From the NCBI RefSeq assembly GCF_003362755.1, contig NZ_QKRA01000003.1:186001-250000 (forward strand): 64,000 bases of DNA, given 5' to 3'. This DNA is from Marinomonas piezotolerans. Its GTDB lineage: Bacteria > Pseudomonadota > Gammaproteobacteria > Pseudomonadales > Marinomonadaceae. Both the position numbers and the translations under genes were made by a program. Below, piece by piece: positions 53,164-60,832 of this stretch. Every line of letters begins with the position of its first letter. The first letter of the stretch is position 1. The notes beneath the pieces were generated by a model. It was not told the origin of the DNA. It was given only the letters and a program-made list of their open reading frames with translations, and did not search any database.

Positions 53164-54483
53164 TCAACCTATGGCGTGTACTAGCCCCAGTGTGATTCCT
53201 GGGAAAATGAGCAACAGCGCGACCCGTACAAAGTCGGACAATAAGAATGGGACCACACCTTTGAAACACTCTTTTAAAGGCAAGGTTTTATCAAATGATT
53301 TGATGATAAATATATTCATTCCTACGGGCGGAGTAATCAGTCCCACCTCCACAACAACGAGTGCAATGATGCCGAACCAAATCCCTAAATCTTCAGTAGG
53401 CATGCCAAAGTCCATCGACATTATGATAGGGAAGTAAATCGGTATGGTTAGCAGAATCATCGCTAAACTATCGAGGAAACAACCCATGATCAAATACGTG
53501 ATGAGCATGAGGACTAGAATCGTGTAAGGCGATAGGCCTGAATTTGTCAGAATATCGACACCGACATCAGGTAGTTTCGACAGCGCGATGAAGACACTGA
53601 ATAGGTCGGCTCCAAGCACAATAAAAAAGATCATTGCTGAGGATACAGCGGTCTTGATTAAGCTGCTGAGAAACCCTTCAAGTCGCATTTTACCATGTGT
53701 GATCGCTAGGATTGCTGTCAGCACAACACCGACTGAAGCTGCTTCTGTCGGTGTGAAAATACCGAGGTAAATACCACCCAATACAATTAGAAATATTAGG
53801 GTTATGTGCCAGACATCGCGGGTTGATTTAAGCTTTTGAGCCCATGTTGTCTTTTCACCACGAGGACCTGTGTTAGGGAATAAACGCACATAGATCGCAA
53901 TGGTGAGCATGTATCCACCTGCGGCTAAAAAGCCAGGGATAAATGCAGCGATGAACATTTTCGAAATATTTTGCTCAGTCAACACCGCAAAAATGATTAA
54001 TACCATAGAAGGTGGTATTAGAATGCCAAGTGTGCCACCCGCAGCCAAAGCGCCTGCGGCTAAACTACCGGAGTATTTTAAGCGACGCATTTCAGGTAAA
54101 GCGACTTTACCCATTGTTGAGGCAGTGGCTAGAGAGGATCCACAAATCGCACCAAACGCTGCACAGCCCGCAACGGCGGCCATGGCGATGCCGCCTTTTT
54201 GGCGACCTACCCACGTATTACAGGTTCGGAACAGCTCGGTAGTGATGCCTGATCGAGTGGCGAGTTCGCCCATTAACAAAAACAGTGGAACAACGGATAG
54301 GTCGTACGTCGAAAATTTTGCGACAGGCGTTGTTCCTAAGTATTCCAATAGTGCTGGTAGTCCGCCAATCGAAACATAGCCAATGGAGCCACATAGCATC
54401 ATTGCCAAAGCGATTGGAATACGGATGCTCATAAGGACGAGGAGCACCCCCATCAGCAGAAATGCGAGTTCAATATTACTCAT
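53164..54483 (-). CDS. TRAP transporter large permease, DctM type
   Basis: This 439-residue membrane protein has about 12 hydrophobic segments typical of the DctM subunit, which carries the substrate and sodium ions. GCAAFGAICGSSLATASTMG, AAGGTLGILIPPSMVLII and GVILTAILAITHG-like segments are visible. ATG at 54483 overlaps the dctQ stop by eight bases; a frame 51 bases longer is unlikely. Part of the dctP-dctQ-dctM operon next to the hydroxycinnamate genes, so an aromatic acid is a likely substrate. Confidence 0.93.
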   Translation of the reverse strand: MSNIELAFLLMGVLLVLMSIRIPIALAMMLCGSIGYVSIGGLPALLEYLGTTPVAKFSTYDLSVVPLFLLMGELATRSGITTELFRTCNTWVGRQKGGIAMAAVAGCAAFGAICGSSLATASTMGKVALPEMRRLKYSGSLAAGALAAGGTLGILIPPSMVLIIFAVLTEQNISKMFIAAFIPGFLAAGGYMLTIAIYVRLFPNTGPRGEKTTWAQKLKSTRDVWHITLIFLIVLGGIYLGIFTPTEAASVGVVLTAILAITHGKMRLEGFLSSLIKTAVSSAMIFFIVLGADLFSVFIALSKLPDVGVDILTNSGLSPYTILVLMLITYLIMGCFLDSLAMILLTIPIYFPIIMSMDFGMPTEDLGIWFGIIALVVVEVGLITPPVGMNIFIIKSFDKTLPLKECFKGVVPFLLSDFVRVALLLIFPGITLGLVHAIG

Positions 54484-54979
54484 CGTATTCTCCCGAATCG
54501 CGTGAAAGCAGCTGTGTGACGCCACACAATGCACATAAACTAAAGCTAATCACGCCCACAACATAAACCCACCAAATAGGTAGCGCGAGAATCATGGTTT
54601 GTTCGTAATAATCTTTGGATTCAATGCCACTAAGTGTCATTCGATAAGCGAACACAGCGGTGGCAAATGTAAATAAAAAATGCCCGACATTATCCAATAG
54701 TCTGATCGTTGCAGGGCGGCAGCCGGAGGTAAAAAGGTCCACGATGACGTGTCCACGGCGAAGATAACATTCAGGTAAGAATAGAAATACCGCAATGGCT
54801 AATCCCACTTCGGTTAACTCGTAATTACCTTCAATAGAGTGGCCGAAGAATGTTCTGCCGAGAATGCTGGCGACCGTAATGATCGCCAGCGTCAGCATGA
54901 TTAGACCTCCAGCGAGAGCAAAGATTTGAGATAATCGTCTCAGTGCTCTCGATACTACTTGTGCCATTAATATAGTCAT
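54476..54979 (-). CDS. TRAP transporter small permease, DctQ type
   Basis: This 167-residue protein has four transmembrane helices (about 18-40, 52-70, 92-112, 132-152) and the AIVFLFLPECYLRRGHVIVDLF-like loop region with the RGHV motif common in DctQ. It supports the DctM subunit in the inner membrane. Between dctP (19-bp gap) and dctM (eight-base overlap). Confidence 0.9.
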   Translation of the reverse strand: MTILMAQVVSRALRRLSQIFALAGGLIMLTLAIITVASILGRTFFGHSIEGNYELTEVGLAIAVFLFLPECYLRRGHVIVDLFTSGCRPATIRLLDNVGHFLFTFATAVFAYRMTLSGIESKDYYEQTMILALPIWWVYVVGVISFSLCALCGVTQLLSRDSGEYDE

Positions 54980-54998
54980 GCCAAATTACCTGAGTGAC

Positions 54999-56033
54999 TT
55001 ACATTGCTTCGTATTTATTAACTAAATTACGAGCTTTGTCCAGCAAGCGTTGACCGTCGTAATCGTCGTCATTCATATCTTCTACCCACTCGTCGACAAT
55101 CGGAGCAAGCTTGGCTTTCCAGCGGTCATACTCGGCGCCTTCGATAGTGTCAAAGGTATTGCCTTCACCTACTGCGTGTTGGCGACCAACATACTCGTAG
55201 TTATCCCAAAGTGTTCCTAAGTGGCCAGCAAGAGACAACCCAGAGTTGTCATCAATAACTTTTTTGAGATCGTCAGGTAGGTCTGCATACACATCTTTGT
55301 TCATCGCAAAAATGAATGTGTTGGTATATAGGCCGCGGTCTCCTTTGAACTCTGTATGGTAATCAACTAATTCATCGATTTTCATCGGTAAAACGACTTC
55401 GTACGGTAACACTGCAACATCAAGTACACCCTTCGAAATAGCGCTTGGCATTTCTGTTACTGGCATAAAGGTGGTGTTGGCACCCAATGAGCGGAATGCG
55501 TCATTCATGATTTTATTCGGCGCGCGTACTTTCATACCGTCAAGGTCTTCAAGAGTCTTGATTTCTTTACTACGTGAATGAAGAGAGCCTGGAGCGTGGG
55601 TGTGCATGGACAGCAAATGAACGTCTTTCATTTCATCTTGCATTTCAGTTTCGGCGTATTCTTGCAGCGCCATACTAGTCGCTTTAGCGGAACCAGGAAT
55701 GAATGGCAGCTCAAATACAGTCGATTTCGGGAAGCGACCTGGGGTGTAACCTGTGACAGTCCATGTGATATCAACGATACCTTTACGAACTTGGTCAAAC
55801 AATTGATTCGGTTTACCGCCCAATTGCATTGCAGGGTAAATCTCAATTTCAATACGGCCATTTGATTCTGCTTCTACTTTTTCGACCCATGGCTCAATAA
55901 ATTGGCTGTGAGCCATCGCCATTGGCGGAAGCATATGATGTAGCTTAAACGTGTATTCCGCGTCTGCCATGGCATTAGCAGACAGAATTGCACCAGCGAT
56001 TAGGGAAAGACTTTTACGACCTACATATTTCAT
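54999..56033 (-). CDS. TRAP transporter substrate-binding protein, DctP type
   Basis: This 344-residue periplasmic binding protein has a signal peptide (about 1-23, ending ANAMA), then YTFKLHHMLPPMAMAHSQF, DGMKVRAPNKIMNDAFRSLGA with the ligand-carboxylate Arg, and LPYEVVLPMK. TRAP binding proteins ligate the substrate carboxylate; homologues for p-coumarate and ferulate are known (TarP). First gene of the TRAP operon and divergent from the CoA-transferase gene across 288 bp. Confidence 0.93.
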   Translation of the reverse strand: MKYVGRKSLSLIAGAILSANAMADAEYTFKLHHMLPPMAMAHSQFIEPWVEKVEAESNGRIEIEIYPAMQLGGKPNQLFDQVRKGIVDITWTVTGYTPGRFPKSTVFELPFIPGSAKATSMALQEYAETEMQDEMKDVHLLSMHTHAPGSLHSRSKEIKTLEDLDGMKVRAPNKIMNDAFRSLGANTTFMPVTEMPSAISKGVLDVAVLPYEVVLPMKIDELVDYHTEFKGDRGLYTNTFIFAMNKDVYADLPDDLKKVIDDNSGLSLAGHLGTLWDNYEYVGRQHAVGEGNTFDTIEGAEYDRWKAKLAPIVDEWVEDMNDDDYDGQRLLDKARNLVNKYEAM

Positions 56034-56216
56034 TATACGAGACTTTTTTTAACTGCGTTTGCGTTGAAACAGTATAAGTCTATTTCTGCATAAACTGTTT
56101 AGCATTTCAACAAACTTGGACATAGAATTTTTAAACGACCTTATTGTAAAAAGAGAACGCGGGTTTACTCATCGGCAGTGTGGCCGAGAAAATCGCTTCT
56201 ATATTAGTAAAATTAT

Positions 56217-56247
56217 TTGAAAATATAATTGTTGTGGTGTACAACAA
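56217..56247 (+). promoter_or_regulatory. Promoter and TTGTTGT/ACAACAA operator upstream of the CoA-transferase gene
   Basis: TTGAAA (56217-56222), 17 bp, then TACAAC (56240-56245) resemble a sigma-70 promoter. The perfect seven-base inverted arms TTGTTGT (56229-56235) and ACAACAA (56241-56247) cover its -10. The ACAAC half-site is shared with the site upstream of the crotonase gene. Confidence 0.55.
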
Positions 56248-56321
56248 AAAGAGAGTTTGAGATTAACTCAATTGTACTGAGTGGTAACGCGCCTCACAAA
56301 ACTAACAATAGAAGGTGAATT

Positions 56322-57878
56322 ATGAGTAAGGTGATTTCTTTAGAGCAAGCAGCGGACCTTATCAAGGATGGCGATAGCGTCGCTTGGTCAACGGTTGGCA
56401 TGTCATATTTTCCCGAAGCGGTTGCAGACAAGTTAGAGCAACGTTTCTTAGCGACCGGGCATCCGCAAAACCTCACTCTAATCCATGACTGTGGATGTGG
56501 CGATGGTAAAGATGCTGGTATGTCTCACTTAGCTCATCCAGGGTTAGTGAAGCGCCTGATCTCTGGTCATACGGGGCAAGCTCCAAAGATGGCTGGCCTT
56601 GTTTCACAGGATGCGATTGAGGCTTACTTGCTGCCGCAGGGCGTACTCACGACTATGTGGCGTCAAATTGCAGGGAACAAGCCCGGCGTTATTACTAAGG
56701 TTGGAATGGGTACATATGTCGATCCCTTGGTTAGCGGCGGTAAAGTCACATCATTGGCGACAGAGGATCTAGTCAAGCGAATCCAAATCGAAGAGGAAGA
56801 ATGGTTATTGTACAAAACCTTTCCTTTAGATGTGGTTGTCATTCGTGCGACAACGGCTGATGAAAACGGCAACCTTTCGGTAGAAGAAGAGGCTATGTTG
56901 GCCGAGATACTTCCGATGGCCCAAGCTGCTCGCAATCGTGGCGGTATTGTAATTGCGCAAGTGAAATATCTAGCAGAAGCAAAAACTTTGGCGCCTAAAG
57001 ACGTTAAGGTGCCAGGGGTGATTGTTGATTACGTTACCGTCGCACCGCCAGAGCAGCACATGCAAACAATCGTGACCGATTACAACCCAGCGTTGGCAGG
57101 TAATTCTCGAGTGCCGTTGAATGCCATTCCTCCTGTTAAATTCGGTGAGCGTAAAGTGATAGCGCGTCGAGCAGCAATGGAGCTGAAAGCCAATGCAATT
57201 GTGAACCTCGGCATTGGTATGCCGGATGGTGTGGCGTCTATTGCGGCCGAAGAAAATGTCGCAGATAAGTTTATGTTGACGACAGAGTTGGGAACCTACG
57301 GTGGTATTCCCGCATCAGGTGGCGACTTTGGTGCAGCGTGGAATCCAGAAGCCATTATCGAGCATGAAGCACAGTTTGATTTCTATGATGGTGGTGGTCT
57401 TGATATTGCGTTTTTAGGGCTAGCGCAGGCGGATCAGTCCGGCAATTTAAACGTTAGTAAATTTGGGCCTAAGGTCGTAGGGCCAGGTGGATTTATTAAT
57501 ATTTCGCAGAGCGCAAAGAAAATTGTGTTCTGTGGCACGTTGGTGAACGGAGCTAAGTTGGCAATTAAAGATGGTCAACTCACTGTATTAGAAGAAGGGC
57601 GTACACGTAAGTTTGTGAAGCAGGTTGACCATATCACCTTTAGTGGTGAATTTGCTCAGGCCAATAATAAGCCAGTTTTGTTCATTACCGAACGTTGTGT
57701 ATTGGAGCTGCGTCCAGAAGGGATGGTGTTGACAGAGATAGCGCCGGGTCTTGATTTAGAGAAAGATGTTCTAAGTATGATCGATTTTACTCCCATCATT
57801 GCTGACGATCTAAAAACCATGCCTCAAGAAATATTCCAAGAAGTTTGGGGTGGACTAAACGCGTACATGAACGTTTAA
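56322..57878 (+). CDS. Acyl-CoA transferase (family I, fused alpha-beta, YdiF/propionate CoA-transferase type)
   Basis: This 518-residue fused enzyme has an alpha half (about 1-260) and a beta half (about 270-518) of the 3-oxoacid CoA-transferase fold. The catalytic glutamate that forms the CoA thioester is Glu322 in LTTELGTYGG, followed by IPASGGDFGAAWNP. It moves CoA between carboxylic acids; the pair used here is unknown. Next to thiolase and feruloyl-CoA synthase genes it might release the aromatic acid from its CoA ester while activating another acid. Operon with the thiolase (40-bp gap). Confidence 0.9.
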   Translation: MSKVISLEQAADLIKDGDSVAWSTVGMSYFPEAVADKLEQRFLATGHPQNLTLIHDCGCGDGKDAGMSHLAHPGLVKRLISGHTGQAPKMAGLVSQDAIEAYLLPQGVLTTMWRQIAGNKPGVITKVGMGTYVDPLVSGGKVTSLATEDLVKRIQIEEEEWLLYKTFPLDVVVIRATTADENGNLSVEEEAMLAEILPMAQAARNRGGIVIAQVKYLAEAKTLAPKDVKVPGVIVDYVTVAPPEQHMQTIVTDYNPALAGNSRVPLNAIPPVKFGERKVIARRAAMELKANAIVNLGIGMPDGVASIAAEENVADKFMLTTELGTYGGIPASGGDFGAAWNPEAIIEHEAQFDFYDGGGLDIAFLGLAQADQSGNLNVSKFGPKVVGPGGFINISQSAKKIVFCGTLVNGAKLAIKDGQLTVLEEGRTRKFVKQVDHITFSGEFAQANNKPVLFITERCVLELRPEGMVLTEIAPGLDLEKDVLSMIDFTPIIADDLKTMPQEIFQEVWGGLNAYMNV

Positions 57879-57918
57879 GCATCACTCAAACAGAACAACA
57901 ATAATGGAGTAGTCATTT

Positions 57919-59127
57919 ATGTCTATCAAAAACGTCGAGATCCCTTACGGTGCGTATTGGAGCACCCCATTTACCAAGTGGCAGGGCACTTTGCAGTACC
58001 TTCATTCAATGAAGTTTGCCGCGCACGTTGCGAAACAAGAATTAGCGAAACGCGAAATTGACCCTAAGGTATTTGATTCAGGTGTCTTGGGTATGACCAT
58101 TAACCAGTATCAATCGTTTAACGGTGCTCCGTGGCCGTTATTTGATATTGGTGCAACGCACACGCCAGGTCACGCTGTGAATCAAGTGTGTGCGACCAGT
58201 GCGCGAGGCTTGTTTGCTGCGTCATCTGAAGTGATGTGTGGCATGGCAAATGTTTCATTGCTCCTGACCGCAGACCGTTGTTCGAATGGCCCGCATCTCT
58301 TCTATCCAAATCCAAAAGGGATTGGTGGTTCAGGTGAATCGGAAGATCAAGTGACCTACAACATGATGAACGATTGTGTAGGTGGTCACTCCATGATGCA
58401 AACAGGTGAAAATGTTGCACGGCGTTTTGATATTTCTCGTCAAGAGCTCGACGCGGTCACGTTGCGTCGATACGAGCAGTACCAAGAGGCGTTAAAAGAT
58501 GATCAGGCTTTTCAAAAGCGTTACATGACTTTGCCGCTGTTCGTACCAACACCAAACTTTAAAAAGGAAGCCGCGGTTCTGACAGGGGATGAGGGAGTTT
58601 TTCCGACCACAGCCGAAGGTCTTGCTAAATTGAAGCCTGTTGTTGAGGGTGGAGTGATTACTTATGGCAACCAAACCCATCCTGCTGACGGCAATGCGGC
58701 CGTTATCGTGTGTCATAGCGATCAAGCGGCAGCCTTGTCCAGTGATGCTTCAATTAAAGTTGAGATACTAGGATTCGGTCAGGCTCGTGATGACTTGGCC
58801 TATATGCCAGCAGCGCCTATCGAAGCATCCAAACGAGCGATGCAGATGGCAGGTATCGATATTTCACAAATCGATGCAATCAAAACGCATAACCCGTTTG
58901 CAGTGAACGATGTTGCGCTGGCAAAAGCGTTCGATATCGATGTCATGCAAATGAATAACTATGGTTGTTCGTTAATTTGGGGGCATCCTCAAGGCCCAAC
59001 AGGTATGCGTGCCATTATAGAAATGGTGGAAGAGCTCGCATTGCGAGGCGGAGGCTACGGCTTATTTACGGGCTGTGCAGCAGGTGACACAGGAATGGCA
59101 GTCGTGATTCGGGTATCCGATCGTTAA
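57919..59127 (+). CDS. Thiolase-family acyltransferase with HNPF active-site motif
   Basis: This 402-residue thiolase fold has the nucleophilic Cys91 in NQVCATSARGL, His356 in GHPQGPTGM and the late Cys386 in TGCAAGDTG. In place of the NEAF motif of classic biosynthetic and degradative thiolases it has HNPF (324-327), closer to the HxxF form of SCP2-type thiolases. It should cleave a 3-ketoacyl-CoA with CoA to acetyl-CoA and a shortened acyl-CoA; in this cluster that would be an aroyl-CoA such as vanilloyl-CoA. It ends with a terminator. Confidence 0.88.
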   Translation: MSIKNVEIPYGAYWSTPFTKWQGTLQYLHSMKFAAHVAKQELAKREIDPKVFDSGVLGMTINQYQSFNGAPWPLFDIGATHTPGHAVNQVCATSARGLFAASSEVMCGMANVSLLLTADRCSNGPHLFYPNPKGIGGSGESEDQVTYNMMNDCVGGHSMMQTGENVARRFDISRQELDAVTLRRYEQYQEALKDDQAFQKRYMTLPLFVPTPNFKKEAAVLTGDEGVFPTTAEGLAKLKPVVEGGVITYGNQTHPADGNAAVIVCHSDQAAALSSDASIKVEILGFGQARDDLAYMPAAPIEASKRAMQMAGIDISQIDAIKTHNPFAVNDVALAKAFDIDVMQMNNYGCSLIWGHPQGPTGMRAIIEMVEELALRGGGYGLFTGCAAGDTGMAVVIRVSDR

Positions 59128-59148
59128 GGTTCGTTCATTAGTGCATTG

Positions 59149-59173
59149 GCCACACTTTGTGTGGCTTTTTTTT
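59149..59173 (+). terminator. Terminator after the thiolase gene
   Basis: GCCACAC (59149-59155), TTT loop, GTGTGGC (59159-59165), then eight T. This separates the CoA-transferase/thiolase operon from the crotonase operon. Confidence 0.92.
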
Positions 59174-59194
59174 AAATTTTCACGATCGTTGGGT

Positions 59195-59224
59195 TTGACA
59201 TTTGTTTAGTTGTACAACTATTAT
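59195..59224 (+). promoter_or_regulatory. Strong promoter with TAGTTGTACAACTA operator upstream of crotonase operon
   Basis: TTGACA (59195-59200), an 18-bp spacer and TATTAT (59219-59224) form a nearly ideal sigma-70 promoter. The perfect 14-bp palindrome TAGTTGTACAACTA (59207-59220) fills the spacer and touches the -10, as expected for a repressor site. Confidence 0.7.
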
Positions 59225-59272
59225 GAATTCATACTAATAGCCCATAAACATAACAATAGAGGCATGCATATA

Positions 59273-60034
59273 ATGACCTACCAATACATTCAATTTACAA
59301 GCGAGGGTGGCATTGGTCATCTTAGACTTAACCGCCCAGAAAAGAAGAACGCGATCAATGACGCGTTGTGCTTAGAAATAGAACACGCCCTAATTAATCT
59401 ATCTGATGACGTTAATGTCATCGTTTTTTCGGGTTCGGGTCCAGAGTTTTGTTCTGGGCTAGACCTGAGTGAGCATAAAGCTCGTGAACCATTTGAAGTG
59501 GTTAAGCACTCCAATATGTGGCACCGCGTATTCGGACTTATCCAAAATTCAGGCATTCCAGTTGTTGCTGCTATGCAAGGTGCAGTGATTGGTGGCGGAC
59601 TGGAATTAGCTATCTGTGCGCATGTGCGAGTGACCGACACGAGTACATACTACCGCTTACCAGAAGGGCGCCACGGCATCTTCGTTGGCGGCGGTGCGTC
59701 GGTTAATGTTGCGCGAGTGATTGGCACAAGTCGCATGACGGAAATGATGTTGACAGGCCGCATTGTTGACGCTGAAGAAGGTTACCGTATTGGTTTAGCA
59801 CACTACGTAGAAGAAGAAGGTAAAGCGCTTGAAAAGGCGATGGAGCTAGCGGCTGGCATTGCGAAAAACAGTAAATATTCGAACTGGGCTATGACTACTG
59901 GGTTACAGCGTATTAGCAGTATGGCGGCGGACGACGGCTTATATACTGAATCACTGATTTGTGGCATCACCCAAACCAGCGACGAAGTGAAAGCTCGTAT
60001 AGAAGGTTTTTTAAATCGTAAGAAAAGTTCTTAA
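59273..60034 (+). CDS. Enoyl-CoA hydratase/isomerase (crotonase) family protein
   Basis: This 253-residue crotonase has both hydratase glutamates: Glu111 in GGGLELAIC and Glu131 in LPEGRHGIF, and the oxyanion segment SGPEFCSGLDL. The stretch around the second Glu (GIFVGGGASVNVARVIG) differs from classic enoyl-CoA hydratases. It is not like the hydroxycinnamoyl-CoA hydratase-lyase that forms vanillin. Probably hydrates feruloyl-CoA. ATG at 59273 is chosen over earlier in-frame starts by distance to GAGG. First gene of the crotonase-SDR-acyl-CoA dehydrogenase-fcs operon. Confidence 0.9.
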   Translation: MTYQYIQFTSEGGIGHLRLNRPEKKNAINDALCLEIEHALINLSDDVNVIVFSGSGPEFCSGLDLSEHKAREPFEVVKHSNMWHRVFGLIQNSGIPVVAAMQGAVIGGGLELAICAHVRVTDTSTYYRLPEGRHGIFVGGGASVNVARVIGTSRMTEMMLTGRIVDAEEGYRIGLAHYVEEEGKALEKAMELAAGIAKNSKYSNWAMTTGLQRISSMAADDGLYTESLICGITQTSDEVKARIEGFLNRKKSS

Positions 60035-60052
60035 GTCATAGGAGTATCGAAT

Positions 60053-60820
60053 ATGCAGATTCAAGACCGTCATTTTGTTGTTACAGGATCCGCTTCAGGT
60101 ATTGGTGAAGCCGTTGCACGTCGCTTGCACCGCCTTGGGGCCAGTGTCTCCTTAGCGGATATTAATGAGCAAGGTTTGCAGCGCGTTGCAGAAAGTTTGG
60201 GCGAACGAGTTCAGTACGCAGTGACAGATATTTCCGATGAAGCGTCAGTGCAAGCATCGCTCGATAAAGCTGTCGCGACCTTTGGTGAAATTAATGGCCT
60301 TGTTAACTGTGCTGGGATTCCAGGCGCAGAGCGTGTGGTTGGACGTGAGGGTCCTCATTCTCTCGCAGGGTTCGAGCATGCGCTAAAAGTCAATTTGCTT
60401 GGCACGTTCAATATGGTTCGGTTAGCAGCAGACAAAATGCAGCACAATGAGCAGCAGCTTAACCTAGAACGTGGCGTTATTATTAACACTGCATCCGTGG
60501 CAGCGTTTGATGGTCAAATTGGGCAGGCAGGTTATGCTGCATCCAAAGGTGGCGTGGTTGCAATGACACTGCCGATTGCTCGTGAATTAGCGCGTTTTGG
60601 TATTCGTGTCATGACGATCGCGCCGGGAATCTTTAAAACACCCATGATGGATGTGCTTCCAGAGGAAGTTCAGCAGTCGCTAGGGGCGTCGGTACCTTTC
60701 CCTCCTCGTTTGGGAGAGCCTGATGAGTTTGCACAACTAGCCCAACAAATTATCGAAAACAGCATGCTAAACGGAGAAGTCATTCGTTTAGATGGTGCCA
60801 TTCGTATGGCTGCGAAGTAG
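60053..60820 (+). CDS. Short-chain dehydrogenase, probable 3-hydroxyacyl-CoA dehydrogenase
   Basis: This 255-residue SDR has the cofactor loop TGSASGIG (11-18), Asp36 after the second strand pointing to NAD+, NCAG (85-88), and the catalytic Ser148, Tyr161 and Lys165. It resembles the HSD17B10-type dehydrogenases used in beta-oxidation of unusual acyl-CoAs. In this place it should oxidise the 3-hydroxy-3-aryl-propionyl-CoA to the 3-keto form. It lies 18 bp after the crotonase gene. Confidence 0.9.
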   Translation: MQIQDRHFVVTGSASGIGEAVARRLHRLGASVSLADINEQGLQRVAESLGERVQYAVTDISDEASVQASLDKAVATFGEINGLVNCAGIPGAERVVGREGPHSLAGFEHALKVNLLGTFNMVRLAADKMQHNEQQLNLERGVIINTASVAAFDGQIGQAGYAASKGGVVAMTLPIARELARFGIRVMTIAPGIFKTPMMDVLPEEVQQSLGASVPFPPRLGEPDEFAQLAQQIIENSMLNGEVIRLDGAIRMAAK

Positions 60821-60832
60821 AAGAGGGTGACG

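Noticed and set aside
59273-60034. Crotonase as feruloyl-CoA hydratase-lyase (Ech, vanillin-forming)
   Set aside because: The sequence keeps both classic hydratase glutamates and lacks the Ech pattern around the second active-site segment.
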